Of a stretch of 64,000 nt of DNA, positions 18,283 to 27,328 are shown one piece after another (within the stretch, counting starts at the first letter, position 1; each line of letters starts with the position of its first letter). The position numbers were made by a program, and so were the translations under genes. The stretch covers positions 31,903 through 95,902 of the forward strand of contig DVGC01000007.1 in NCBI GenBank assembly GCA_018712915.1, written 5' to 3'. The DNA comes from Candidatus Copromonas faecavium (nom. illeg.). Its GTDB lineage: Bacteria; Bacillota; Clostridia; Lachnospirales; Lachnospiraceae. The notes beneath the pieces are model-generated. The model was not told where the DNA came from, did no database searches, and worked only from the letters and a program-made list of their open reading frames with translations.

Positions 18283-19488
18283 TTAATTTACCTCCCCTTG
18301 TGTAATGGCGGCCTGGGGATCCATGGACGCGCTTTTCCATGCAGGCACGATGGCAGCAAGGAAACCTAAAAGAACTGCCAGGACAATTCCAAAGCCTCCG
18401 CAGAGGAGTGCCAGCGGGCCGGTCCAGACGGAACTTGACAGCTTAAAGGCATCTTCCAGCAGATGGATGACCGGATTCATACAGCAAAGGGCGGCTGCGC
18501 TGCCAAGAATTCCGCCCATCAGGGCCATGGTACAGGTTTCTCCAATGATGAGGCCGAATACCTGGAGCCTTTTTAATCCCATCGCGCGAAGCAGGCCGAT
18601 TTCTTTCCGGCGCTCCCTGGCTAAGGCATTGAATCTTCCGACGAGAGCCAGTATGGCAATCAGGAAGGAGGCGGCCCAGAGGGCAAACATGATCTTCATA
18701 ATGACATCCAGCTGGCTTTGGAGAGAGGAGATGGTATCTCCGGTCAGGATACATTTTGCGTCGATGCCGGATTCTTCTACCTGCTGCACAAATGCCTGCG
18801 GATCCACTCCGTCGGCAAACCGGATCATGATGACGGAAATATAGTCATGGGGATCCCGATCCTGCCAGTCTTCCCGCAGCACTTCAGATTCCAGGCACAT
18901 ATCCTGAGCGGTCCGGATATCCATGAACATGGTGCTGTCCATTCCCGTACCGGTGGGTTCCAGCATGTCGACCACCTTGAATTTTTTCCCCAGTACCAGA
19001 TAGTTGTAGCCCACCAGATCATCGTCCTCAAAATTGCGGCCTACAATCAGCTCGTCCGGAGTAATGCCGTCCTGGCTGCTTTCGCTGAGGTAAGGCTGGA
19101 GAATAAAATCCGAAGAAGAATCGTATCCGATAATTCGGGCTTCTTCTCCCGGTTCACAACAGGAAAGGGCCAGCGTCTGGCAGTAAAACTGCGGGGTCAT
19201 GGAGGCGATTCCCGTAAGCTCCTTGGCCTGCTCCAAAACTTCGGCAGGCATGTAGATATTTTCCGGGATGGCGGTAAACAGCAAATCGCTGCCGTCTGCC
19301 GTGGCATACCGGGGAATGAGGACGGCGTCGGCGCCCAGCCGCTTTCTGCTTAAGGCCAGTCCCTGGTTGACGGTCTGAAATACGCCGAATACCGTAACGA
19401 ATACCATAACCGTCAGCATGGCGATGGTCACGGTCAGCGCCGACTGGGCTCTTCGCCGGGTGATGTTTTTCCAAATCAGCATCAGCAT
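18283..19488 (-). CDS. ABC transporter permease (FtsX/MacB type)
   Basis: A 401-aa permease with one N-terminal TM helix (about 15-37), a large extracytoplasmic MacB-like core domain (about 40-265), then three TM helices in the C-terminal FtsX domain (about 270-300, 318-350, 365-390). It contains the FtsX signature ARERRKEIGLLRAMGLKRLQVFGLIIGE. It is the first gene of a three-gene minus-strand operon with the ATPase and DUF4418 protein. Start ATG complement 19486-19488 follows AAAGGAGATACTGAC. One permease subunit implies a homodimer. The transported molecule cannot be deduced. Confidence 0.92.
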   Translation of the reverse strand: MLMLIWKNITRRRAQSALTVTIAMLTVMVFVTVFGVFQTVNQGLALSRKRLGADAVLIPRYATADGSDLLFTAIPENIYMPAEVLEQAKELTGIASMTPQFYCQTLALSCCEPGEEARIIGYDSSSDFILQPYLSESSQDGITPDELIVGRNFEDDDLVGYNYLVLGKKFKVVDMLEPTGTGMDSTMFMDIRTAQDMCLESEVLREDWQDRDPHDYISVIMIRFADGVDPQAFVQQVEESGIDAKCILTGDTISSLQSQLDVIMKIMFALWAASFLIAILALVGRFNALARERRKEIGLLRAMGLKRLQVFGLIIGETCTMALMGGILGSAAALCCMNPVIHLLEDAFKLSSSVWTGPLALLCGGFGIVLAVLLGFLAAIVPAWKSASMDPQAAITQGEVN

Positions 19489-19807
19489 GTCAGTATCTCC
19501 TTTGTTTTTCTGCGAACTTTCTTATCTTAACATACCGTACTGGGAAAGGAAAGGCGGCCATTGCTCTTTGCAATTGTTTTTTTATATAGGTGCAGAAAAA
19601 CCTATTGAGATATTATATTTGCTTTTGAAAAAATCACATAGTAGAATGTGTAAGGCATTTGAAATTGTGAAATATGTATGAACATATAGAAAAGGTATGA
19701 ACATATAGAAAAGAAATGCCGCAGATACGAAACATGCAGTAATGCAGTAAGCGTGTAGATGGAAACAGAAGAAAAACGAGTATGGAAACGAAACAGGAGT
19801 GAGGAAG
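19489..19807. other. Divergent intergenic region between two ABC operons
   Basis: A 319-bp AT-rich region separating head-to-head operons. It holds two perfect adjacent 19-bp direct repeats (19676-19713), listed separately. No hexamer pair stood out clearly for either direction. No gene was found. Confidence 0.6.
19676..19713 (+). repeat. Perfect 19-bp tandem duplication upstream of the ABC importer
   Basis: GTATGAACATATAGAAAAG occurs twice in immediate succession (19676-19694 and 19695-19713), 95 bp before the permease start. It may be a recent slippage duplication or a doubled regulator site. Confidence 0.9.
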
Positions 19808-20869
19808 ATGCAGGGAAATCAGGTTGGAGCAGCCGAATCCGGAAAGCTTCAGGAATTGACAAAGAAACAGCTGTTGGAGCTGGAAAGAGAAAAGAAATCC
19901 AAATTGCAGCGGTGGATGGATCTGGTCATCTGGCTGCTGCCATTTTTGGGCGGGCTGGCTGCCGTACTGGAATATACCCAGATTCCGGACAACAGCATGA
20001 ACAGGAATCCGAATACATATCTGGGATTTCTTCTGATATTGATTGTCTGTTATGCGGCTTACTGCGTAGTATCGGTTGCAGCATTAACAAAGGGAAACAG
20101 AGATATGATTGACCAGCAGCGGTATCGTGCTCCGCTTTTTACGGCATTGTTTCTGCTGTTTGCGATTTATGATTATCTGACGTTAAAAACCGGTATCTTA
20201 ACGCAGCCCTTTGTTCCCTGTCTGAACTTTGTTCTGAATGCGGCATGGACAGACCGGGCCATGCTTCTGGACTGTACCGTACATACGCTGATGCTGCTGT
20301 TTTTAGGATATTTTATCGGCGTTGCTGTCGGACTTGTGACAGGAATCACCTGCGGCTATTCCAAACGCTGCCGCTACTGGGTGGATCCGATTATCAAGTT
20401 TTTAGGGCCGATTCCTACTTCCACATGGATTCCGATTATGATGGTCATTGCTTCCTCTCTGTTTGGAGGAGCCGTCTTTATTATCGCACTGGGCTCCTGG
20501 TTTGCTGTAACGGTGGCTGCCATGACCGGCATTTCCAACGTGGATGCAGAGTATTTTGAAGCTGCAAAAACCCTGGGTGCTTCCAACAGACAGCTGGTAT
20601 TCCGTGTGGCCATTCCACATGCAATGCCGTCCATTTTCCAGGGATGTACTCAGGCTATGAGCAGTTCCTGTACGGCAATTATGATTGCAGAAATGTTAGG
20701 CGTAAAATCCGGACTGGGCTGGTATATGAACTGGAGCAAATCCTGGGCCAGCTATGACAAGATGTTTGCTGCCCTGTTTGTCATCTGCTTTATCTTTACC
20801 GTGGTGACGAAATCTTTGGAAGCCATTAAGCGCCATGTGCTGCGCTGGCAGGTAGGAGTGGAAAAATAA
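19808..20869 (+). CDS. ABC importer permease (SsuC/TauC/ThiX type)
   Basis: A 353-aa inner-membrane permease of the BPD (MetI-like) superfamily. It has the EAA-type cytoplasmic loop EYFEAAKTLGASNRQLVFRVAIPHAMPSIFQG, which docks the ATPase. It is about 100 aa longer than typical SsuC proteins because of an N-terminal charged helix (about 1-37) and two extra TM segments. ATG 19808 follows AGGAG; the GTG at 19799 is possible but has no SD. The stop codon overlaps the ATPase start (TAATG). Together with the ATPase and lipoprotein it forms a complete importer for a small organic solute such as a sulfonate or thiamine precursor. The substrate is not identifiable. Confidence 0.92.
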   Translation: MQGNQVGAAESGKLQELTKKQLLELEREKKSKLQRWMDLVIWLLPFLGGLAAVLEYTQIPDNSMNRNPNTYLGFLLILIVCYAAYCVVSVAALTKGNRDMIDQQRYRAPLFTALFLLFAIYDYLTLKTGILTQPFVPCLNFVLNAAWTDRAMLLDCTVHTLMLLFLGYFIGVAVGLVTGITCGYSKRCRYWVDPIIKFLGPIPTSTWIPIMMVIASSLFGGAVFIIALGSWFAVTVAAMTGISNVDAEYFEAAKTLGASNRQLVFRVAIPHAMPSIFQGCTQAMSSSCTAIMIAEMLGVKSGLGWYMNWSKSWASYDKMFAALFVICFIFTVVTKSLEAIKRHVLRWQVGVEK

Positions 20870-21645
20870 TGAATAAGACACATGTTACGTTAAAACTGGA
20901 TAATGTTTCCAAGGGATTTGCAAAAATTGAGACGGATGAAGTAACTCACGCGCTGGATCATATTACGACGACCATGGAAAGCGGAGAGTTCATCAGCCTG
21001 GTAGGACCGTCCGGATGCGGAAAATCAACGATTCTCCGTCTGATTGCCGGACTGATTCAGCCGACAACCGGAACGCTTACGGTGGATGGAAAAGTAATCG
21101 AAGGCCCGGCGCCTGACCGGGGAATGGTGTTCCAGAAGGCGACGCTGTTTCCCTGGCTTACTGTTTGGGACAACATTGCCTTTTCCTTAAAAATGCAGGG
21201 AAAGCTGAAAGGCAATGAAGATAAGGTTGAAAACATGATTAAAATCATCGGGCTGGAAGATTTTAAGGATGATTATCCCGCTCAGCTGTCCGGCGGTATG
21301 GCTCAGCGTGTGGCCCTGGTCCGCTCCCTGATTAATGAGCCGGACATTCTTTTGCTGGATGAGCCGCTGGGAGCGCTGGATGCTTTTACCCGCATGAATA
21401 TGCAGGATGAAATTTTAAAAATCTGGCAGAGAAAGCAGCAGCTGGCCATTATGGTTACCCATGATGTGGATGAAGCTATTTATATGGGAACCCGGGTGCT
21501 GGTGATGGATGCCCATCCCGGACGGGTGATTGCGGATATTACCATCGATCTTCCGGCTCCCAGGGATCGTTCCTCCCAGGCCTTTGTTGCCTACCGGAAC
21601 GATATCCTGAACAAGCTTCATTTCGGCGGAAGAAATGCTTCCTGA
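20869..21645 (+). CDS. ABC importer ATP-binding protein (SsuB/TauB type)
   Basis: A 258-aa ATPase with Walker A GPSGCGKST near residues 45-53, Q-loop MVFQKATLFPW, signature LSGGMAQRVALVRSL, Walker B ILLLDEPLGALDAF and H-loop IMVTHDVDEAIYMG. The Ssu/Tau/nitrate class is indicated by the 'PGRV' regulatory-like segment DAHPGRVIADITIDLPAPRDR near the C-terminus. The start ATG overlaps the permease stop. A 128-nt gap with a small hairpin (TGCGGC/GCCGCA, 21704-21721) separates it from the substrate-binding lipoprotein, which is probably still in the same transcript. Confidence 0.94.
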   Translation: MNKTHVTLKLDNVSKGFAKIETDEVTHALDHITTTMESGEFISLVGPSGCGKSTILRLIAGLIQPTTGTLTVDGKVIEGPAPDRGMVFQKATLFPWLTVWDNIAFSLKMQGKLKGNEDKVENMIKIIGLEDFKDDYPAQLSGGMAQRVALVRSLINEPDILLLDEPLGALDAFTRMNMQDEILKIWQRKQQLAIMVTHDVDEAIYMGTRVLVMDAHPGRVIADITIDLPAPRDRSSQAFVAYRNDILNKLHFGGRNAS

Positions 21646-21773
21646 CTGTCGGTTCCCGGTTGAGTGATGGGTATCTTTTTCGTTTTATATCTGCGCTTCA
21701 AACTGCGGCCGCACAGCCGCATTTGAATAAAAACAATGTTATCACATAAACACAATGAGAGGAGAATGAGAAC

Positions 21774-23033
21774 ATGCACAGAAAGAAAACGGCTGCCCTG
21801 CTTGTGGCTCTGGCAGCATCCATGTCTCTGACTGCCTGCGGCAGCTCAGAAGAGGCTCAGCAGACTCAGGCTGAGGCCGGAACGGAGGCAGCAGCAACGG
21901 CTGCTCAGACGGAGGCTGATGGACAGCTTGCAGGAGATTTGAACAACGACGGCCAGATTGAGATGGGCCAGGACGGCGTAGAGGTTGAGGTAAATGTTTC
22001 CGACGTTCATATGGACGCTGAGGAGGCTTCTGCTTCCGGAAACTGGGAGGCTCTGTTTACTCCTGTTGAGATTGAAGGCCGCGCCATTGATATGGCTGAT
22101 TTTGATTTGACTCCCACAGAGGAAGAGAAGGCAGCCATGGAGGCTGAGCCGGCATATGGACAGCCTGTTCTCTATTACATGTCTGATGGCTGTACCGCTG
22201 GTCCTACTGTTGCGGACGATCAGGGCTTTTATGAGGAAGCCGGTCTGACTGCCGAAGGATTTAAGGGAACTTCTTATACTGAGGCTCTTGGTACTCAGCA
22301 GGCTACCGTTGCGGTAGGTCATATCGCTACCATGCTGGTTCCGATCACCAACGGCGTTGATTTAACCTTCGTTGGCGGCGCCCATATCGGATGCAAATCC
22401 CTGTATGTACTGGCTGACAGCGAATACAACACCACCGAGGACCTGAAAGGAACCAAGATTTCCGTTCCCAACGGTATCGGCGCTTCCGATTACAACATCA
22501 CCTGCCTGCTTCTGGATGCAGACGGCATCAATCCACAGACGGATGTGGAGCTGACTCAGGTTTCTTCTGATGCCTGCATCGCAGCCATGGAGCGCGGTGA
22601 AATCTCCGCAGCCCTGTTAAGCGATACCTTTGCTTACTCCATGATGAAGGACGGAAAGCTGAAATGCATCCGTTCCCTTCTGGATGAGGATTTTGCAGAT
22701 GAGAACTGCTGCGTAATCGCCATGAACCGTACATTTGTACAGGAGAACCCGGTTCACGCAAAGAAGATTGTTCAGGCTGTTCAGAAGGCTCATTCCTGGA
22801 TGCGTGAGAATCCGGAGGATGCCACCAACCTGCTTCTGGAGCGCGGCTGGAACGGCGGAGACTATGAGATGAACGTCATGATCAACAACTCCCTGCAGTT
22901 TGGTCTGGATCAGGAATTTACCGGAACCTCTTTAAGAGACGTGGCAGAGCGTTATGTTCGCCTGGGCCTGATCACCAGCATGGATGATGTGGATGAGATT
23001 ATGGAACTGGCGTGGACCCCGGTTCTTGACTAA
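21774..23033 (+). CDS. ABC importer substrate-binding lipoprotein (NMT1/SsuA type)
   Basis: A 419-aa secreted lipoprotein. The signal peptide ends in the lipobox LTAC with Cys22; an Ala/Glu/Gln-rich linker follows. An acidic extension (about 50-125) precedes the two-lobe NMT1/SsuA-like fold that starts near QPVLYYMSDGCTAGPTVADD. The middle includes GTQQATVAVGHIATMLVPI and LKGTKISVPNGIGASDYN, the usual SsuA-type order. Ligand residues cannot be assigned, so the substrate is open. ATG 21774 follows GAGAGGAGAATGAGAAC. It is last in the operon and is followed by a terminator. The acidic extension before the binding fold is longer than in typical homologues. Confidence 0.9.
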   Translation: MHRKKTAALLVALAASMSLTACGSSEEAQQTQAEAGTEAAATAAQTEADGQLAGDLNNDGQIEMGQDGVEVEVNVSDVHMDAEEASASGNWEALFTPVEIEGRAIDMADFDLTPTEEEKAAMEAEPAYGQPVLYYMSDGCTAGPTVADDQGFYEEAGLTAEGFKGTSYTEALGTQQATVAVGHIATMLVPITNGVDLTFVGGAHIGCKSLYVLADSEYNTTEDLKGTKISVPNGIGASDYNITCLLLDADGINPQTDVELTQVSSDACIAAMERGEISAALLSDTFAYSMMKDGKLKCIRSLLDEDFADENCCVIAMNRTFVQENPVHAKKIVQAVQKAHSWMRENPEDATNLLLERGWNGGDYEMNVMINNSLQFGLDQEFTGTSLRDVAERYVRLGLITSMDDVDEIMELAWTPVLD

Positions 23034-23036
23034 GAT

Positions 23037-23085
23037 GAAAAAGGAATCATGTCCGGGCCTTCGGGTCTGGCATGGTTCCTTTTTT
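23037..23085 (+). terminator. Terminator of the ABC importer operon
   Basis: AAGGAATCATG and CATGGTTCCTT pair with one G-U, around an inner GC-rich stem, followed by six T. Confidence 0.85.
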
Positions 23086-23101
23086 ACTGATGATCATATT
23101 A

Positions 23102-23134
23102 CAGGCTGCTGCAGTTTTATTCTGCAGCAGCCTG
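23102..23134. terminator. Perfect 13-bp hairpin between convergent genes
   Basis: CAGGCTGCTGCAG / CTGCAGCAGCCTG with a 7-nt loop, 31 bp beyond the 3' end of the flavodiiron gene. There is little T-run on either side, so its termination strength is uncertain. Confidence 0.55.
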
Positions 23135-23164
23135 ATTTCGCATGAAAAAACGGTTTTTCCGGCG

Positions 23165-24961
23165 TTAATTCTGTATGGGTTCAAAGTCGATGGCACCGTG
23201 CTTGCATAACGGGCAGATAAAGTCCTCGGGAAGAACGTCACCTTCGTAAATATATCCGCAGATTTTGCAGACAAATCCTTTTTTGCCTTCCGTCTGGGGC
23301 TTTGGCTTCACATGATTCTGATAGTAGGTATAGGTCATGGTTTCCTTATCGCTCATGACTCTGGCCTCGGTAACGGAACAGATGAACATTCCGTGGGAAC
23401 CCAGATCCACGTATTGTTCTACCTTTAAGGAAATGGCGGCATTGATGTATTTCGGAAGAATGATCAGGCCGTTGTCAGAACGGATGGGCGTCCAGTCCTT
23501 AAACTTATCAGCAGTACGGCCGCTCTGGAAACCGAAATTCTGGAAGACCTCAAAGGGAGCGTCTACGGAGAGACAGTTGACATTCATGATTCCGGTCTGC
23601 TTGATTACATGGTGGGAATAGTTGGCCTTGTTGATGTTGACTGCGACCCGGTTGGGATTGTCGGATACCTGGGTAACCGTATTGACAATCAGGCCGTTGT
23701 CCTTTTTTCCGTCGTTGGATGTTACCACATACAGGCCGTAGCCGATGCGGAACAGAGCAGTCAGATCATTTTTATTGGCCGCATCCGGCGACAGGGCGAT
23801 GTATTCCCGGCATAATTCATCGGCCATGGCTTCAATTTCTTCCTTATTTTCGGCGTGCAGGGCAGATTTCAGCCGCACGGTGGTATTGAGCCAGGTGAGA
23901 TTCTTGCAGCCGCTTAATTTTTCTTTCATGATTTTGGCGGCCAGCGGTGACCAGGAACCATTTTCTATCAGGCCCACAGTCCGCTTCTGGAAGTTCCGCT
24001 CGGCCAGATGATCCAGGAACTGCTTCATAAACGGGAAAATATCCGCGTTGTAGGTGGTGGTTGCAAGGACCAGCTTATTATAGCGGAAAGCATCGGCAAC
24101 GGCTTTTGCCATATCGGTTCTTGCCAGATCGCAGAGAACGGTATTGGGGCAGCCTTTTGCTCTTAACCGGTCGGCAAGAAGCTCGGCCGCTTTTTTTGTG
24201 TTTCCATAAATGGATGTATAGGCGATCAGCACACCTTCCGATTCGGCAGTATAGGAGGACCAAAGCTGGTATTTTCCAAGATAATGGGCCAGATCCTCCT
24301 TCAGGATGGGGCCGTGAAGCGGGCAGATGGTCTGAATATCCAGATTGGCCGCTTTCTTCAGTACCGACTGCACCTGAGCGCCGTATTTTCCTACGATTCC
24401 GATGTAGTAGCGGCGGGCTTCATCATCCCAGGGCTCTTCCACATCCAGTGCGCCGAATTTTCCGAAGGCGTCGGCGGAAAACAGAACCTGTTCCGTGCTT
24501 TCATAGGTGAACATGACCTCAGGCCAGTGAACCATGGGTGCGCAGACAAAGTGAAGAACATGGCTGCCCAATGAAAGGCTGTCTCCCTCCTTGACGGGAT
24601 GGCGATGCTCCAGCAGATCCTTGTCAAAGAAATTCTCCATGATGGAGAATGCCTTTTCCGTAGCTACAATGGTGGTATTGGGCCAGGTCTTTAAGAAATT
24701 GAGAATATTGGCGGAGTGATCCGGTTCCATGTGCTGAATGATGAGATAGTCCGGAGTGCGTCCGTTTAATACACTTGTCAGGTTGTCCAGCCATTCATGG
24801 GTGAAATGGATATCGACTGTGTCCATAACTGCAATTTTTTCATCCAGAATCACATAGGAGTTATAGGACATGCCGTTGGGGACGGAATACTGTCCCTCAA
24901 ATAAATCCACCTGGTGGTCGTTGACTCCCACATAGCGGATTGCATCACGAATTGTAATCAT
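23165..24961 (-). CDS. Flavodiiron protein fused to flavin reductase and rubredoxin domains
   Basis: A 598-aa multidomain redox enzyme that, by family, reduces O2 to water and/or NO to N2O for oxygen defence. Residues 1-245: metallo-beta-lactamase-like diiron domain with all ligands visible, HMEPDH at 77-82, then H in APMVHWPE, D in FSADAFG and H in CPLHGPI. Residues 250-395: flavodoxin domain (YTSIYGNTKKAAELL). Residues 405-555: flavin-reductase-like FMN domain. Residues 560-598: rubredoxin with CKICGYIYEGD and CPLCKHG. The fusion could pass electrons from NAD(P)H through flavin and rubredoxin to the diiron site in one chain. ATG (complement 24959-24961) follows GGAGG. Monocistronic. Confidence 0.93.
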   Translation of the reverse strand: MITIRDAIRYVGVNDHQVDLFEGQYSVPNGMSYNSYVILDEKIAVMDTVDIHFTHEWLDNLTSVLNGRTPDYLIIQHMEPDHSANILNFLKTWPNTTIVATEKAFSIMENFFDKDLLEHRHPVKEGDSLSLGSHVLHFVCAPMVHWPEVMFTYESTEQVLFSADAFGKFGALDVEEPWDDEARRYYIGIVGKYGAQVQSVLKKAANLDIQTICPLHGPILKEDLAHYLGKYQLWSSYTAESEGVLIAYTSIYGNTKKAAELLADRLRAKGCPNTVLCDLARTDMAKAVADAFRYNKLVLATTTYNADIFPFMKQFLDHLAERNFQKRTVGLIENGSWSPLAAKIMKEKLSGCKNLTWLNTTVRLKSALHAENKEEIEAMADELCREYIALSPDAANKNDLTALFRIGYGLYVVTSNDGKKDNGLIVNTVTQVSDNPNRVAVNINKANYSHHVIKQTGIMNVNCLSVDAPFEVFQNFGFQSGRTADKFKDWTPIRSDNGLIILPKYINAAISLKVEQYVDLGSHGMFICSVTEARVMSDKETMTYTYYQNHVKPKPQTEGKKGFVCKICGYIYEGDVLPEDFICPLCKHGAIDFEPIQN

Positions 24962-25113
24962 ATAAAAAACCTCCATAAACATAAATGAGTTGTCGGTATG
25001 AACGTATTATATCAAAATCAAAAGGAAATGGGAAGGGAGCGGATGCGGGATTTTCAGATGCGCATAAATATTGAAAAAGTCTATGAGAAATTTTGAACGA
25101 TTTGTTTCATCGA

Positions 25114-25143
25114 TTGGACAAAGAACAGCTTGATCCCTATAAT
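25114..25143 (+). promoter_or_regulatory. Promoter of the VTT/glycosyltransferase cluster
   Basis: TTGGAC (25114-25119), 18-bp spacer, TATAAT (25138-25143). Start near 25150, about 20 nt before the ATG at 25170. Confidence 0.7.
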
Positions 25144-25169
25144 GGACAGGAGAATGGGGTAATGGGCGT

Positions 25170-26810
25170 ATGGCAAGAAAAAAACTGCTTCTTTTTTTAG
25201 GTATTGCTGCGGCGATCCTGATAGGAAATCATATATTTGGCTGGTCTGCCTGGCTGACGGACGGAAAGAATCTGGCCTATTTATCGGAGATGGCTGATGC
25301 CCATCCTGCTGGGGCTGTTCTTTTGTATATGGGAGTGACGGTCATCGGAAGTGTGGTGCTGGCGCTTCCCGGTGTGACCTTTGCGATTCTGGCCGGCTTT
25401 TTATTTGGTCCGGTGGCCGGAACTTTTTATTGTCTGTTTGCGGCAACCCTTGGAGCCATGGCCGCATTTCTTGCAGGCAGGTATTTTTTAAGGGACAGCT
25501 TAAAGCCGGCCATCAGCAAAAACAGGTACTTAAATCAGTGGCTGTTTGATGAGACGGGGAAAAAGGAATGGATGCTCCTGATGATTACCCGTCTGGTGCC
25601 CTTGTTTCCTTATAATCTTCAGAATTTTGCCTATGGGATTACGGACATTTCCTTCCTCAATTATTCCGTCTGGACGTTTGTGTTCATGCTGCCGGGGACG
25701 GCCATGTATACCTTCGGGGCCGCAGGCCTGGCGGATGGGGAAAACAGGATGCGGTATTTTCTGTACGCGGCCCTTTTTGCTGTTTCTGCACTGGGGATTG
25801 GTGCCTGTTTACGAAAATGGTTTATGAGGCCGGAAGGAATGGAAATGGAGGAATTGGACAGCCGCTGCATTCATTGTCATCTTTGCCAGGACAGTTGCCT
25901 GTTTTTAAAAAAGTACGGGCTGGATGCGGGAGATGCAGAAAAGCTGGAGCCCCTGGCCTACCATTGTTTCCTGTGCGGAACCTGTACGGCGGTCTGCCCG
26001 GCGGGAATCGACGGGAGAGAACTCTGCCTATCTCTTCGCAGGAAGCGAACCAGGGGAAATCAGGGAGCCTGCGGGGAGAAAGGATATGCTCTTTTACTGG
26101 CAGAAAAGCAAAACTATCTGTTTCGGAACAAGCGGCACATGAAAGGAAAACGGGTGCTGTTTCCCGGCTGCAATTTTCCCTCCTTTTATCCGAAAACCAC
26201 CAGGGCCCTGGTTCGGCTCTGGGAGGAAAAAACAGGGATGGGAGTCCTTTATGATTGCTGCGGAAAACCGGTGGCGGAGCTGGGAATGGAAGAAAAGGAA
26301 AAACAGATTTTGTCCGGTCTGGAGGAACGGCTGAAAAAGGCCGGAGTCCAGGAGGTGGTGACCCTCTGCCCCAACTGCTATTATCATCTGAGAGAACGGC
26401 TTTCCGTCCCGGTTACCAGTATTTATAAGGAACTGGACAGCCTGGGAATCGGAAAGAGGATAGAGGGGGAAGTTCCTTTGTTTCTTCCCTGCCCGGATCG
26501 GAAGGAAGAACGGTGGAAAGAGGCTCTGGAACCGTTTTTTGCTGAAGTGCCCAGAACTTTGACGCAGGTCCAGTGCTGCGGACTGGGCGGATGCGCGTCC
26601 GTCAAGGAGCCGGAACTGGCGAGGGAGATGGCACTGCAGATTGGAGCTCTTGCCGGAGGAACCGTATATACCTACTGCGCGTCCTGCGCCGGAAATCTGT
26701 CCAGGAATGGTGTGCAGGTCCGCCACTGTCTGCCGGAGCTTCTTGGAATCCAGGAGGAACCGGATACGGCAGGCTCCTGGAAAAACCGCGCCATCACAAA
26801 ATGGAACTAG
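25170..26810 (+). CDS. VTT (TVP38/DedA-like) membrane protein fused to ferredoxin and CCG iron-sulfur domains
   Basis: A 546-aa fusion. Residues 1-215 are a VTT domain with about five TM segments, including GFLFGPVAGTFYCLFAATLG and the conserved RLVPLFPYNLQNFAYGIT. Residues 230-290 carry two [4Fe-4S] ferredoxin motifs, CIHCHLCQDSC (233-243) and CFLCGTCTAVCP (266-277). Residues 330-525 resemble heterodisulfide-reductase CCG domains: FPGC334, CCG at 363-365, CPNC 400-403, then CC469-470 and CASC 503-506. VTT proteins include phospholipid scramblases, and CCG domains bind unusual Fe-S clusters or act on thiols. A membrane-linked electron or thiol step is therefore inferred. It is first in a run of same-strand genes. 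The combination has no established function that I know. Confidence 0.88.
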   Translation: MARKKLLLFLGIAAAILIGNHIFGWSAWLTDGKNLAYLSEMADAHPAGAVLLYMGVTVIGSVVLALPGVTFAILAGFLFGPVAGTFYCLFAATLGAMAAFLAGRYFLRDSLKPAISKNRYLNQWLFDETGKKEWMLLMITRLVPLFPYNLQNFAYGITDISFLNYSVWTFVFMLPGTAMYTFGAAGLADGENRMRYFLYAALFAVSALGIGACLRKWFMRPEGMEMEELDSRCIHCHLCQDSCLFLKKYGLDAGDAEKLEPLAYHCFLCGTCTAVCPAGIDGRELCLSLRRKRTRGNQGACGEKGYALLLAEKQNYLFRNKRHMKGKRVLFPGCNFPSFYPKTTRALVRLWEEKTGMGVLYDCCGKPVAELGMEEKEKQILSGLEERLKKAGVQEVVTLCPNCYYHLRERLSVPVTSIYKELDSLGIGKRIEGEVPLFLPCPDRKEERWKEALEPFFAEVPRTLTQVQCCGLGGCASVKEPELAREMALQIGALAGGTVYTYCASCAGNLSRNGVQVRHCLPELLGIQEEPDTAGSWKNRAITKWN

Positions 26811-26899
26811 ATGGGCAGCCAGGCAGGGAAGAAAGGAACCGGCAGCTGGACGTCTGATAGTGGACGATTTAATGAATCAGGATATGACAGGAGGAACGT

Positions 26900-27328
26900 A
26901 TGACGAGAGAAGAAATCAGAGACTTGTTTATGGAAGGAATTGACTGTTCTCAGGTGGTGGCCGGAGAATTTGATGAAAAAACAGGGATGGATCGGGAGAC
27001 GCTCCGAAAAATGGCGGCCTGCTTCGGCGGCGGGATGCAGTGCGGAGAAACCTGCGGAGCTGTTACGGGCGCCCTGATGGTCATCGGGCTTGTATACGGT
27101 CACAGCAGGGAAGGAGATCAGGCGCAGAAGGACCGAATGCTTGAGAAGGTTTCAGAATTTAAGCGGCTGTTTGGCGAAAAGTATCCCTCCTGCATGTGCA
27201 GGGAACTGCTGGGACACGATATTTCAAAGGAAGGCGAAATGGAAAAGGTGATGGAAAAGGGCCTGCTGTTTGAACTCTGTCCCCGGATCGTGGAGGATAC
27301 CATCTGCATATTGGAGAAGGTCCTTTAA
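26900..27328 (+). CDS. C_GCAxxG_C_C family protein, variant
   Basis: A 142-aa small Cys-rich protein. It matches the C_GCAxxG_C_C (putative redox-active) family through GGGMQCGETCGAVTGALMVIGL (residues about 37-58) and a late CMCRELLG and LCPRIVEDT. The N-terminal signature site reads DCSQVVAGEF, so the 'GCAxxG' part is altered. Family members often occur beside selenium, arsenic or metal-related genes and some carry selenocysteine; none is seen here. ATG 26900 follows AGGAGGAACGT. The next gene begins directly after its TAA. The function is unknown; a redox carrier or sulfur/selenium relay is an inference. Confidence 0.82.
   Translation: MTREEIRDLFMEGIDCSQVVAGEFDEKTGMDRETLRKMAACFGGGMQCGETCGAVTGALMVIGLVYGHSREGDQAQKDRMLEKVSEFKRLFGEKYPSCMCRELLGHDISKEGEMEKVMEKGLLFELCPRIVEDTICILEKVL

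Noticed and set aside
25170..26810. Two separate genes joined by a sequencing error
   Set aside because: The single frame is open without shift, domains are joined by a plausible linker, and codon use looks uniform.
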